From positions 1,638,501 through 1,702,500 of the forward strand of contig NC_009515.1 of the NCBI RefSeq assembly GCF_000016525.1: a stretch of DNA of 64,000 bases, in the 5' to 3' direction. Position 1 is the stretch's first letter. Each line of letters opens with the position of its first letter. The notes beneath the pieces were generated by a model. The model had not been told where the DNA came from and did not search any database. It saw only the letters and a list, made by a program, of their open reading frames with translations. The stretch is from Methanobrevibacter smithii ATCC 35061 (GTDB lineage Archaea > Methanobacteriota > Methanobacteria > Methanobacteriales > Methanobacteriaceae). The position numbers were made by a program, and so were the translations under genes. Positions 19,176 through 27,915 of the stretch are shown piece by piece.

Positions 19176-20216
19176 ATGACAATTAAGGATAACATTTTTG
19201 GAAATAAAAAAAAGCTGATTCAGGAAAATAAAGTTCTTAAACAAGAAATAGAAAATTTACATAAAGAGATTGATTCTCTTAACGATAAATATAACAATCT
19301 TAGTAAAATTAGAGCTAATGAACATACTGCAGCTAGCTTTTGTAATTGGTCTTATATAAATTATTATTTTAGAGATGATTTTGAGGAAAAATTCAAGAAA
19401 ATGGTTGAAAATTTACCTAAAGAATCAAAAAACTACTTTAAATGGCTTTTTTTAAGAAGTTTAGCTATTAATTATAACAGAAGAGAAACTTTATTTTTTG
19501 ATGATGAACTGGAAAAACAAAAACAGTGGACAGATTTTAAAATAAATAATGTATCTGAAGATAAAATAGGAAAATATAACTTTAAAGGTGGATATAATCT
19601 TCATGGATTTATAGATTTAAATTTAAGTAAAGAAGATAAGAATTTTCTTGAAAATAAAGATATAATTGATGCAGGAGCATTTACTGGAGATACTGCAATT
19701 CCATTATCTGAAGTTACTCATAAAAATGTTTTTGCTTTTGAACCATTTGAAGAGTCTTTTAAATTATTAAAAGAAAATGTTGAAATAAATAATATTTCAA
19801 ATATAAAACCTGTAAACAAATCTTTAGGAAATATTAATGGTGAGCGAAGTTTATATTTAGCTAATGATAATTTTCAGGGGATTACATCTGATTCTAACTT
19901 AAGAAAATATACAGAAGAGCTAAAAGTTCAAGAAGTAACTGTTGATCAATTTGTCAAGGAAAATAACTTGGATGTTGGTTTGATTACTATTGATGTTGAA
20001 GGAGCGGAAAAGGATCTTTTAAGTGGAGCTATTGAAACAATAAAAAGTCAAAAACCAATGCTGTTTATTAGTATATATCATAGTGTCGAAGATTTCTTTG
20101 AAATAAAACCTTGGATTGAGAATTTAGATTTAGGTTATAAATTTGAGATTATTAAAGAACAGCCCTGGACATTTATTGTGGATACTATTTTAAAATGTAA
20201 AATAAATGATGGATAA
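19176..20216 (+). CDS. FkbM-type SAM methyltransferase with N-terminal coiled coil
   Basis: A 346-residue protein. Residues 8-45 form a Lys/Glu-rich coiled coil. Residues about 165-330 form an FkbM methyltransferase domain: DAGAFTGDTAI (motif I, SAM binding), VFAFEPFEESFKLLKENV, LITIDVEGAEKDLLSGA (motif with the conserved DVEG), and a FISIYHSVEDFF segment. It starts 17 nt after the TagF-like gene and is probably in the same operon, so an O-methylation on the surface glycan is the natural guess. The acceptor is unknown. An ISM1-like element is inserted just 13 bases after its stop. Confidence 0.8.
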   Translation: MTIKDNIFGNKKKLIQENKVLKQEIENLHKEIDSLNDKYNNLSKIRANEHTAASFCNWSYINYYFRDDFEEKFKKMVENLPKESKNYFKWLFLRSLAINYNRRETLFFDDELEKQKQWTDFKINNVSEDKIGKYNFKGGYNLHGFIDLNLSKEDKNFLENKDIIDAGAFTGDTAIPLSEVTHKNVFAFEPFEESFKLLKENVEINNISNIKPVNKSLGNINGERSLYLANDNFQGITSDSNLRKYTEELKVQEVTVDQFVKENNLDVGLITIDVEGAEKDLLSGAIETIKSQKPMLFISIYHSVEDFFEIKPWIENLDLGYKFEIIKEQPWTFIVDTILKCKINDG

Positions 20217-20229
20217 TTATTAATTTTTC

Positions 20230-21626
20230 AATTAATGGAGTCTGTAAAATTTTATAGGCTTATTTGATTTTAATGTGTTTTTCAGTCCAATTTTGCATTT
20301 GATAGTCTAAAAATGTCAGGATTCCATTTTTGGTTTTGTATATTTTCTTTATTTTTTCAGGATTGGTTTGTCTGTAGTAATTTTCGACTTTATTTGATGT
20401 TTTTTCTATATTTTCATCATCAAGATATTCTACGTATCTGTGGAAGTGATTTATGATATGTTTTCTTATGAAATCTTTTAAAACAACTGGTATGGCCGTA
20501 TATTTTTGTAAATATTGTTTAAATTGTTCTATTGCTTCTTTTTTTGAGTTTTGTCTGAAACAGTTTTTTAATTCTTGTGCATTTTCGTAAATATGGTCTC
20601 TTTGTTTTCCATTAATCTTGTTTCTTCTACAATATACTTTTAATTTATGGTTTATTGTTTGAAACAGATGAAATATGCACAATTGATGTTTTACTTCTAT
20701 TTCATCTGCTACATTACGATACATTGGGAATAAATCGGTTGTTAGGCAAATGAATGGTTTATTTTCTGTTGATTCTAAGATAAATTTTTTCGTGTTTTTT
20801 GGTATTCTGCGACGTACTATTCGTTCTGTGACTGGAATATTGAGTATTGCATCAAATAAAGTTAATCTGTAGTGTCTAGTTCCATTAAGTCTTAAAAATT
20901 GCTCATCATATAAATAATAGCCAGAATATTCAAATTTTTCATTGCTGATGCTTTCTTCGTGATTTTTGTCAGACCAGTTCTTGATTGTTTGATGAGATAT
21001 TCTGATTCCAAGGAATATTTCAAAGTATTTACTTATTTTACGAAGTGATTGGTACCCTATTTTCATTATTCCTGGAATTTTATCCATTATTTCTTGTAAA
21101 AATTGTTTATTTTCACCAATTAATGGATTATTGTATATTCCGAATTTTTTTCCACATTTTTTGCATTGATATTGCTGTTCTTTGAATTCTGTTGTTTTTC
21201 CATTAGTATTTTGTTTGTTTTTCTTTATTGTGCCTTTTTTGATTATTTTGTGGCTTCCACAAACTGGACAAATGGGATTATCATATTTAAAAGTATTATT
21301 TTCATCTAAAAATAGTTTATGATTAGTATTTTCAAAATTAGGTGTTTTATTCAATCTTTTTGAAATAATTTTTTCTTGATCAATTTTTTCATCAAAAAAA
21401 TCATAAAGTTTAAGTTGTATGAAGTCTATATTACTATTGAGGGCAGATTTGTTTTGTTTGGTCATAAAATATTATTTGTCCTCACTTATTAAAGTATTTT
21501 ACTATTTTTAAATCATTTATATTAAAATTAAAGAAAAATTAGAATGAAATTTCATCAAAATGAAAGTTCAACTGTAAAAAATTAAAAAACAAATAAGCCT
21601 ATAAAATTTTACAGACTCAATTAATG
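20230..21626 (-). mobile_element. ISM1-like insertion sequence with target duplication
   Basis: A complete element at 20238-21618 (1381 bp). It has perfect 29-bp inverted repeats (20238-20266 and 21590-21618; outer ends GAGTCTGTAAAA and TTTTACAGACTC). It is flanked by the 8-bp direct repeat AATTAATG at 20230-20237 and 21619-21626. One transposase gene fills most of it. The repeat length and duplication length match what I remember of ISM1, described from Methanobrevibacter smithii. The perfect repeats and intact reading frame suggest a recent, possibly active insertion. The DNA to its right is a decayed glycosyltransferase gene. Confidence 0.9.
20260..21465 (-). CDS. ISM1-type transposase
   Basis: A 401-residue intact transposase and the only gene in the element. 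An N-terminal zinc ribbon has CPVCGSHKI followed about 35 residues later by QCKKCGKKFG. The middle carries a helix-turn-helix-like part (LRKISKYFEIFLGIRISHQTIKNW). The catalytic region has DEQFLRLNGTRHYRLTLFDA and LTTDLFPMYRNVADEI, with acidic residues suited to a DDE nuclease, and a C-terminal NKVENYYRQTNPEK segment with the likely Glu. The stop codon lies inside the left inverted repeat. Zinc-ribbon transposases of this kind occur widely in archaea. Confidence 0.85.
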   Translation of the reverse strand: MTKQNKSALNSNIDFIQLKLYDFFDEKIDQEKIISKRLNKTPNFENTNHKLFLDENNTFKYDNPICPVCGSHKIIKKGTIKKNKQNTNGKTTEFKEQQYQCKKCGKKFGIYNNPLIGENKQFLQEIMDKIPGIMKIGYQSLRKISKYFEIFLGIRISHQTIKNWSDKNHEESISNEKFEYSGYYLYDEQFLRLNGTRHYRLTLFDAILNIPVTERIVRRRIPKNTKKFILESTENKPFICLTTDLFPMYRNVADEIEVKHQLCIFHLFQTINHKLKVYCRRNKINGKQRDHIYENAQELKNCFRQNSKKEAIEQFKQYLQKYTAIPVVLKDFIRKHIINHFHRYVEYLDDENIEKTSNKVENYYRQTNPEKIKKIYKTKNGILTFLDYQMQNWTEKHIKIK

Positions 21627-21684
21627 GAGTAGTGTGATTTATGAATGTAATAATAGTATAATTCACAAAATTAAATATTGATAA

Positions 21685-22020
21685 TTAGATTATTATAATT
21701 TTGACAATTTCAAAGCTATTCATTTAGATGAAAATAATGGTGCTGAAGGTAAGCATCGTAATATTGGTTTTGAGGAAGCATTATGTGATTTTGTAATGTT
21801 TTTAGATTCTGATGATTTTTTTGTAGAAAATGCAATTGAAGTTTTATACAATCAAATTAATAATAATGTTTAATTGGATATTGTTTTGGGAGGATATCAA
21901 AATATTCATGGAGATAATAAACAGATTGTATTGCCTTTTAAAAATTCAGATGAGTCTTATTTTGAGGATACTGCTAATTGCATTGATTTGGTTAAGATAA
22001 ATCCAGTTAAAATTAAATAA
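21685..22020 (+). pseudogene. Decayed family-2 glycosyltransferase fragment
   Basis: One frame reads as the middle of a GT2 domain: a DENNGAEGKHRNIGFEEA segment, then FVMFLDSDDFF with the metal-binding DSDD. It is broken by an in-frame TAA at 21871-21873, continues as LDIVLGGYQNIHGD to KINPVKIK and stops at 22018-22020. There is no start, no N-terminal nucleotide-binding strand and no C-terminal half. The fragment lies directly beside the ISM1-like element and between intact glycan genes. It is a relic of a once longer cluster. Confidence 0.75.
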
Positions 22021-22421
22021 TCAGGGTTTTTTTAAATAAATAAAATCAAAGTTCAAATAAAAAAATAATTTTCATTGATTAATTAGTGTATTAATTAAAA
22101 TAAATTTTCTGAACCATAGAGATTAAAATTGTAATTTTAAAGAATAAAGTTTACAAGTTTTAAAAAAGAAAAATGGAAAAATCATTAATTGAAAATGAGA
22201 AATTAATTGCAAAAAATAGGAAATTAACTTGAAAATAACTTTTTTCCAAAATTAAGAGATTAGTCTTTAAATAGGATAGACAATTAACTATAAAATTTGA
22301 AAGAATATTAAGTTCTGATTTAAAGTTATTTTCTTTAAATAAACTTAAAATAGGAAATAATTATTAATATAATTAATTATAAATTATATGGTAGTTAATC
22401 AATAATATTTAATGGGATAAT
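22021..22421. other. Gap of 401 bases, AT-rich, with possible coding relics
   Basis: No intact gene. The stretch 22170-22230 reads as a short Lys/Glu/Asn-rich coiled-coil-like run (MEKSLIENEKLI) followed by stops in the same frame. This resembles the degraded tail of the glycosyltransferase relic upstream. The last 60 bases precede the methyltransferase at 22,422 and should hold its promoter. Confidence 0.4.
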
Positions 22422-23021
22422 ATGCATAAAAGTTCGTTTCAATCAATGGAAAAATTTAAAGATAATTATTTGAACACTGAAGATTCATTAAATATTTTAG
22501 ACATTGGGTCTTATGATGCTAGTGATACTTCTTATAATTACGGCAGATTTTTAAGAGAAGATAACTGGAAATATCAGGGTATGGATATTCAGGAAGGTCC
22601 TAACGTAGACATTGTTGTTTCAGATATTTATAATTGGATTGAAATTGAAGATAATTCTTTTGATGTTGTTGTTTCTGGTCAGGCTTTTGAACATATGGAA
22701 TTCTTTTGGAAAGCTATAAAAGAAATTGAAAGAATCTTAAAACCTGGTGGATTATGTTGTATTATTGCTCCTAGTGCAGGGCCTGTTCACAAAAATCCTT
22801 ATGACTGTTTCAGATTCACTGATAATGGTATGAAACAAGTAGCTAATTATGTAGGATTGCAAATATTGGAATGCTATGTTAATGATGATGAAATTTCTTA
22901 TCCGTGGTATGATTGTGTTTTAATAGCTAGAAAACAGTATGGTGTTAATAATAATCTAGAAAAAAGAATGGATAATCTTGAAAATAAATTAGATTTAATT
23001 TTAGAGAGAATTAATTGGTGA
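22422..23021 (+). CDS. SAM-dependent methyltransferase (Methyltransf_11 type), copy 1
   Basis: A 199-residue class I methyltransferase. Motif I is seen as NILDIGSYDASDTSYNYG, the second acidic strand as YQGMDIQEGPNVDIVVSDI, the post-motif region as FDVVVSGQAFEHMEFFWKAIKEIERILKPGGLCCIIAPS, and a conserved FRFTDNGMKQVA follows. The C-terminus ends with a coiled coil (LEKRMDNLENKLDLILERI). It is about half identical by eye to the next gene, a tandem duplicate. It lies among glycan-synthesis genes, so methylation of a surface sugar is likely, but the acceptor is unknown. Confidence 0.8.
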   Translation: MHKSSFQSMEKFKDNYLNTEDSLNILDIGSYDASDTSYNYGRFLREDNWKYQGMDIQEGPNVDIVVSDIYNWIEIEDNSFDVVVSGQAFEHMEFFWKAIKEIERILKPGGLCCIIAPSAGPVHKNPYDCFRFTDNGMKQVANYVGLQILECYVNDDEISYPWYDCVLIARKQYGVNNNLEKRMDNLENKLDLILERINW

Positions 23022-23025
23022 TAAC

Positions 23026-23631
23026 ATGCATAAGTCTAGTCATGATAAAATGAGTTGGTTTAAAAATACTTATCTTAATGATAATGATTTTTTAGATATA
23101 TTGGATGTTGGTTCTTTAGATACAAGTGGTACTAATTATAATTATAAATCTATTTTTAATAGTTCTAATTGGACTTATCAGGGTTTAGATTTTGAAAAAG
23201 GGGCTAATGTGGATATTGTTGTTGATGATATTTACAATTGGTATGAAGTTGAAGACAATAGCTATGATGTTGTTGTTTCAGGTCAATTTTTTGAACATTT
23301 AGGTTTCTTCTGGCTTACAATGGCTGAAATTGACAGAGTTTTAAGGCCTGGTGGTTTTTGCTGTATTATTGCTCCTAGTGGAGGACCTAAACATGGTGAT
23401 GCAGATACTGACTGCTATCGTTTTTATGAAGATGGTATGAGTGCATTAGCTAAATATGTTGATTTTGAAGTTATTCATGTTTCTACAAATGCTGATGCTA
23501 AACCTTGGTGTGATACATGTCTTGTTGCTAAAAAAACAGGTTCTTTAGTAAATAGTGGAGATAATTTAGAAAGAAGAATGAATAATCTTGAAAATAAATT
23601 AGATGCGATTCTAAATTCAATTAAAAAATAA
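23026..23631 (+). CDS. SAM-dependent methyltransferase, tandem copy 2
   Basis: A 201-residue paralogue of the preceding gene, with the same order of motifs: DILDVGSLDTSGTNYNY, YQGLDFEKGANVDIVVDDI, YDVVVSGQFFEHLGFFW, VLRPGGFCCIIAPS, CYRFYEDGMSALA. It has the same C-terminal coiled coil (LERRMNNLENKLDAILNSI). The start ATG follows GGTGAT and lies 4 bases after the upstream stop, so the two are co-translated. The shared coiled coil tail could let the two products form a heterodimer (inference). Confidence 0.8.
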   Translation: MHKSSHDKMSWFKNTYLNDNDFLDILDVGSLDTSGTNYNYKSIFNSSNWTYQGLDFEKGANVDIVVDDIYNWYEVEDNSYDVVVSGQFFEHLGFFWLTMAEIDRVLRPGGFCCIIAPSGGPKHGDADTDCYRFYEDGMSALAKYVDFEVIHVSTNADAKPWCDTCLVAKKTGSLVNSGDNLERRMNNLENKLDAILNSIKK

Positions 23632-23645
23632 TTATTGTGGTTTTT

Positions 23646-24458
23646 ATGGAGTCAGTTAGTAATATTGATCAAATTGGGAATTTAAAGCAAAATAATTTTA
23701 TTGGTAGACCAGAATTTGTTAATTCCAATGTTACTTTTAGAGGTAAAGGTAATTTATTTTATTGTGAACGTGAGGTTAAGTTAGTTAATGCAAATATACG
23801 TTTTGAAGGTAATAATTCGTTAGTTTATTTATCTTCCACTCCTAATTCACAATATCCTTTGAATTTACAGGTTTATCATGATTCAGTTGTCTTTTTTGGT
23901 CGTGATAATAATATGACTGCTCCTTTAAACATCAATGTTCAGGAACATCAGAATTTAGTTATTGGTGATGATTGTAATATTGGTAGTGGTACAAATATTA
24001 GAACTTCTTTTGCTTATCCGATATATTTATCCAAAACTAAAGAAAGGATTAATTTTCCGGGTTCTGTTCTTATTGGGGATCATGTGTGGTTAGGTCATTT
24101 GGCTTATATATCTTCAGGAGTTGTTTTAGGTTCTGGTTCTATTGTAGATAATAATGCATTTGTCCCTCCTAACTGTAAAGGATTGTCTAATTCTTTTTTG
24201 AGCGGTAATCCTGTACAAATTATTCAAGAAAATGTTTTTTTTACTAAAGATTATTTAGGTGCTTTCAGTGAATCAGAGTCTGAAAGTGTTAATAGTTATG
24301 TAAGTGATGTTTTTATTTATAATGTCATTCCAAATGAATCACTTTACTTTCCTAAAATTGACGAAACATTAAAATGTTTGAATGTTGATGATTCTCTGGA
24401 TTTTATTCAGAAATTATTTGTCCAAAATAAAAGAAAAAATAGATTTGCAATAAAATAA
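23646..24458 (+). CDS. Hexapeptide-repeat (left-handed beta-helix) acyltransferase-like protein
   Basis: About 270 residues. The frame is open to GTG 23637, but ATG 23646 with a TGTGGT stretch just before it is the likelier start. The central region carries hexapeptide-type turns: VIGDDCNIGSGTNIRTS, then VLIGDHVWLGHLAYISSGVVLGSGSIV, VPPNC, and a SGNPVQII segment. This order (IGD-x-W-x-G then a G-N-P) is typical of maltose/capsule O-acetyltransferases. About 100 N-terminal residues form extra beta-helix-like turns. The likely role is acylation of a sugar in the surface polymer. It is the last gene of the methyltransferase cluster. Confidence 0.75.
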   Translation: MESVSNIDQIGNLKQNNFIGRPEFVNSNVTFRGKGNLFYCEREVKLVNANIRFEGNNSLVYLSSTPNSQYPLNLQVYHDSVVFFGRDNNMTAPLNINVQEHQNLVIGDDCNIGSGTNIRTSFAYPIYLSKTKERINFPGSVLIGDHVWLGHLAYISSGVVLGSGSIVDNNAFVPPNCKGLSNSFLSGNPVQIIQENVFFTKDYLGAFSESESESVNSYVSDVFIYNVIPNESLYFPKIDETLKCLNVDDSLDFIQKLFVQNKRKNRFAIK

Positions 24459-24466
24459 GGATTTGA

Positions 24467-24482
24467 AGGTTATTTTTAACCT
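24467..24482. terminator. Hairpin between convergent genes
   Basis: Arms AGGTTA (24467-24472) and TAACCT (24477-24482) surround a TTTT loop. Outer GGAT/ATCC bases add a second short stem. The hairpin covers the stop codon of the leftward gene and could serve both directions. Confidence 0.5.
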
Positions 24483-24964
24483 ATATATCCTTGATTTGCA
24501 GGTCTTAGGCTTGTAATAATTTCAGCAGCTATTTTTGAAGAATAATCATTTTTATTATCATAGTTCAGTATCCACATACGATAATTTGTATTATCTTTTT
24601 CAAAGAATAATTGTGTTGAATTAGTATAATTTGTTTCACGATAGGTTACATATACATTAATATCATCTATTTTTTGAGTTTCATTGCCTACTGTAAAATT
24701 ATCTTTTAGAGCTTTTTGGAAATAGGTTTTAATTGAAACATTGTCATTTAAATGAGTTATATTTATAGTTATATTGTTACTTTTATCGTAGAGGCTTATT
24801 GTATTTTTACTTTCATTAGTAATATTGAAATTGTCAGGCAAATCAAACTTGGCACCTTCGAATTCTATTTTGTTTGAATTAAAATCAAAACCATTGTAAT
24901 TGTATAAATTGACCTCTACCATTAATAAAATCAGTATAATTAATAATAAATATAGTTTTTTCAT
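24476..24964 (-). CDS. Small secreted or membrane-anchored protein of unknown function
   Basis: About 162 residues. ATG 24964 follows GGTGAG by 4 bases and opens an N-terminal hydrophobic helix (KKLYLLLIILILLMVEV), so the protein is exported or anchored. The rest is beta-rich and polar: FEGAKFDLPDNFNI, then NNITINITHLNDNVSIKTYFQKAL and FEKDNTNYRMWI. It resembles short PsbP-like surface proteins common in Methanobrevibacter, but I do not recognise a named family. It converges on the acyltransferase gene and shares its upstream region with the next TagF-like gene. Confidence 0.65.
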   Translation of the reverse strand: MKKLYLLLIILILLMVEVNLYNYNGFDFNSNKIEFEGAKFDLPDNFNITNESKNTISLYDKSNNITINITHLNDNVSIKTYFQKALKDNFTVGNETQKIDDINVYVTYRETNYTNSTQLFFEKDNTNYRMWILNYDNKNDYSSKIAAEIITSLRPANQGYIG

Positions 24965-25074
24965 AATTCTCACCATCAAAAGCTTTATTATCTTTGGTAG
25001 ATATATTATTATATTAATGGTTATATCTGATATATTTTTGGGATTATTTTTTAAAATAGTGGGGGGCTATAAAA

Positions 25075-27693
25075 ATTCATGATAAATTTTTATTTTCTGT
25101 TATAATTGCAGCACATAACTCTGATTTGTATTTAAAAAAAGCATTTGATTCTGTTATTAGTCAAAGTTTGGATTTTGAAAAAAATATTCAAATTATTGTA
25201 GTTAATGATGGAAGTACGGATAATACAGAAGAAATGTGTTTGAAATATAGGGTTAGATATCCTCAAAATATTAAGTATATATCAACTAAAGATTGTTTTG
25301 GCCCAGCACATGCTAGAAATCAGGGATTAAAAGAAGCACAAGGAAAATATATTAATTTTTTAGACAGTGATGATTATATAAGCCATAATACATTTAAAGA
25401 TGTTTATAATTTCTTTGAAAAACATTATTCAGAAATTGATGTTGTTTCAATTCCAATATATTATTTTGGATCACAAAAAGGTAATCACCCTTTAAATTTT
25501 AAATTTAAAAAAACAGAAGTTGTTGATTTATTGAAACAACCGGAATTTATTCAATTATCCGGACCTTCTTCATTTTTTAAAGCAGAAGCTATTGAAAATA
25601 TTAAATTTAATGATAAATTACAAACTGCTGAAGATGCATTTTTTGTTAATCAGGTTCTTTTAAATAAACTAAAATTAGGGCTTGTTAAAAGCGGATCTTA
25701 TTTTTATAGAAAATTTGAAGCTAAAAATTCTCTTCTTGATTATTCAAGTAAAACTAAAGAGTACTATATTTCTAGAATTAAACAGTTTCATTTTAAATTA
25801 ATTGAATGTTCTAAAAGAGATTATGGTGAAGTTTTAAAGTTTATTCAATATGTATTGATGTATGATTTGCAATGGCTTTTCAAAATTAAAAAAATTGACC
25901 ATATTTTAAGTTATGATGAAATTTATGAACTTTACATCAATCTGATTTTTATTTTGCAAAATATTGATGATGATGTGATATATAATCAAAAAAATATTCA
26001 AAATCAGCTTAAAACACATATATTCTTTTTAAAATATTTAGGTAATGATTATTTAGCTAATTGTGATTGTAAATATAGAAAACAAGTTTATAATGATATT
26101 CTTGATAAGTTATCATTAAATCAGGTTTTTATTGATATTTTTGAGATACAAAATGATGTTATTTATGTTTCAGGATTTATTACTACATTTTTCAATAAAA
26201 AAGGTAAGGTTTTTGCCTTTGTTAATGATAAGATTTTTGAAACTAAAGAGTTGAAATATCCACAAAGAGATAGGTTTTCTCTAAATTTTGAATATGCTTA
26301 CAATAATGATTTTGAGCTTTTTATTCCAATTACTTCAAAAAATCTTAAAATCCAATTTAAAACGGATGTTAATGATTTTAAAGATCTTAAAATAAAATTT
26401 AATAGGCCTTGCAGACTTTCAAATACTTCTAAATATTCACTTTCAAAAAATCACATTGCTAAGGTTAAAGGAAGTGTAATAACTGTCAAACCAAAAAATT
26501 GGGTAAGAATATTGAAAAATGAGATTTCAACTATTTACACAATGTTGCGTGAAACTAATCAGGGCTGGAGAACTGGTGTGATATTTAGAATTGTTTATTT
26601 TATTTTATATCCGTTTTTATCATCTAGAAGAATTTGGATTTTTATGGATTTACCTTATTTGGCTGATGATAATGGTATTAATCTTTTTAAATATGCTGTT
26701 GGTATAAATGATGGTATTGAAAAGGTTTTTGTTTTAAATAAAGATAATTTTGCATTTGATGAAGTTTCTCAAATTGGAAAAACCATTGAATACGGTTCTA
26801 TTAAACATAGGATATATGCTTTATTTGCAGAAAAGGTCATATCCTCCCATCCGGATAATGGTTTAGTATATCCATTTTGGGGCAATTATCCTTTTTTATC
26901 AGGTCTTGTTAAATTTAGGCTTGTATTTTTACAGCATGGTATTACAAAGGATAATATTTCAATGTGGCTTAATAAAGCGGATAAAAACATTTCATTAATT
27001 GTAACTGCATCAAAACTGGAATTGCAATCATTTTTTAAGTATCCTTATAACTATCATAAAGATGTTCCTCAGTTATTGGGGTTTCCCAGATATGATGCTC
27101 TTGAAAAAAAGGAAGATTATAAAGAAATTGTAATTATGCCTTCTTGGAGGAGGCATTTCCATCATTCAACTAAAGAAAAAATATTAAAATCAAATTACTT
27201 CAAAATATACAATACTTTAATTAATGATTCTCGTTTAATTGATTTTTGTAAAGAACATGGTTATAAATTGATTTTTAAACCGCATCCAAATGTTTACAGA
27301 TTCATTGAATTATTTGAAACTAATGATTATGTAACAATTGATTCAACTTCCAATAGTTATAATAATATTTTCACACATGCTTCTTTAGTAATAACAGATT
27401 ATTCTTCAATAGCTTTTGATTTTGCTTATTTAAAAAAGCCAGTTATTTATTATCATTATGCTCAGGATTATCATTTTGATATTGAAGAGAGCTATTTTGA
27501 TTATAAAACAATGGGTTTTGGAGAAGTTGTTGATAATCATGAAGAATTAATTGATTTGATAATGGAATATATTGAAAGTGAATGTGAAATGAAAAATCAG
27601 TATATTAAAAGAGTCGATGATTTCTTTGAGTTTAATGATAAAAATAATTGTAAAAGAGTCTATGAGGCTATTAAAAAGATGGATTATGAGTAA
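25075..27693 (+). CDS. Glycosyltransferase fused to TagF-like glycerophosphotransferase; no normal start codon
   Basis: An 873-codon frame from ATT 25075. Residues about 1-220: GT2 domain (FLFSVIIAAHNSDLYL, VVNDGSTDNT, FLDSDDYI). Residues about 515-870: CDP-glycerol glycerophosphotransferase domain (FLQHGITKD, MPSWRRH, FKPHPNVY, ITDYSSIAFDF). It matches the second GT2 plus TagF part of the 1193-residue protein. The first ordinary start (TTG 25126) would remove the first beta strand of the GT2 fold. The frame has coding-like sequence back to 25075, where ATT stands 8 nt after GGGGGG at 25061-25066. Either ATT initiates or the start codon has mutated. The stop of the same frame upstream is TAG 25057-25059. 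Confidence 0.75.
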   Translation: MHDKFLFSVIIAAHNSDLYLKKAFDSVISQSLDFEKNIQIIVVNDGSTDNTEEMCLKYRVRYPQNIKYISTKDCFGPAHARNQGLKEAQGKYINFLDSDDYISHNTFKDVYNFFEKHYSEIDVVSIPIYYFGSQKGNHPLNFKFKKTEVVDLLKQPEFIQLSGPSSFFKAEAIENIKFNDKLQTAEDAFFVNQVLLNKLKLGLVKSGSYFYRKFEAKNSLLDYSSKTKEYYISRIKQFHFKLIECSKRDYGEVLKFIQYVLMYDLQWLFKIKKIDHILSYDEIYELYINLIFILQNIDDDVIYNQKNIQNQLKTHIFFLKYLGNDYLANCDCKYRKQVYNDILDKLSLNQVFIDIFEIQNDVIYVSGFITTFFNKKGKVFAFVNDKIFETKELKYPQRDRFSLNFEYAYNNDFELFIPITSKNLKIQFKTDVNDFKDLKIKFNRPCRLSNTSKYSLSKNHIAKVKGSVITVKPKNWVRILKNEISTIYTMLRETNQGWRTGVIFRIVYFILYPFLSSRRIWIFMDLPYLADDNGINLFKYAVGINDGIEKVFVLNKDNFAFDEVSQIGKTIEYGSIKHRIYALFAEKVISSHPDNGLVYPFWGNYPFLSGLVKFRLVFLQHGITKDNISMWLNKADKNISLIVTASKLELQSFFKYPYNYHKDVPQLLGFPRYDALEKKEDYKEIVIMPSWRRHFHHSTKEKILKSNYFKIYNTLINDSRLIDFCKEHGYKLIFKPHPNVYRFIELFETNDYVTIDSTSNSYNNIFTHASLVITDYSSIAFDFAYLKKPVIYYHYAQDYHFDIEESYFDYKTMGFGEVVDNHEELIDLIMEYIESECEMKNQYIKRVDDFFEFNDKNNCKRVYEAIKKMDYE

Positions 27694-27800
27694 CTGGATA
27701 ATGAAATTAAAAAATCAGTTTTTACTGTTTATATTAAAATCGTTAACTTTATATACTTTAAAAAACACATTTTTTAATAACTACTTTTGTTATGTGTGAT

Positions 27801-27884
27801 GCGGGGGTGGTCGAGTGGTCAAAGGCGATAGGTTGAGGGCCTATTGGGTTAGTCCCTTCGCGGGTTCAAGTCCCGTCTCCCGCA
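27801..27884 (+). tRNA. tRNA-Leu (anticodon GAG)
   Basis: The acceptor stem GCGGGGG (27801-27807) pairs with CTCCCGC (27877-27883) with one G-U pair. The anticodon stem ATAGG/CCTAT holds loop TTGAGGG, giving anticodon GAG. A long variable arm (GGGTTAGTCCC region) marks a class II tRNA, and the T arm GCGGGTTCAAGTCCCGT is canonical. The discriminator is A and no CCA is encoded. No duplicate 3' end was noticed nearby, so there is no sign that it is an integration site. Confidence 0.93.
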
Positions 27885-27915
27885 CTTTAATTAATAAACT
27901 ATTTTTCTGATTATT

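Noticed and set aside
24900-25082. 60-residue plus-strand frame before the second TagF-like gene
   Set aside because: It overlaps the start of the minus-strand surface protein, and has no link in frame to the TagF-like gene.
27801-27884. tRNA-Leu as an integration site
   Set aside because: No recombinase gene or repeat of the tRNA 3' end was noticed nearby; flanking genes are ordinary.
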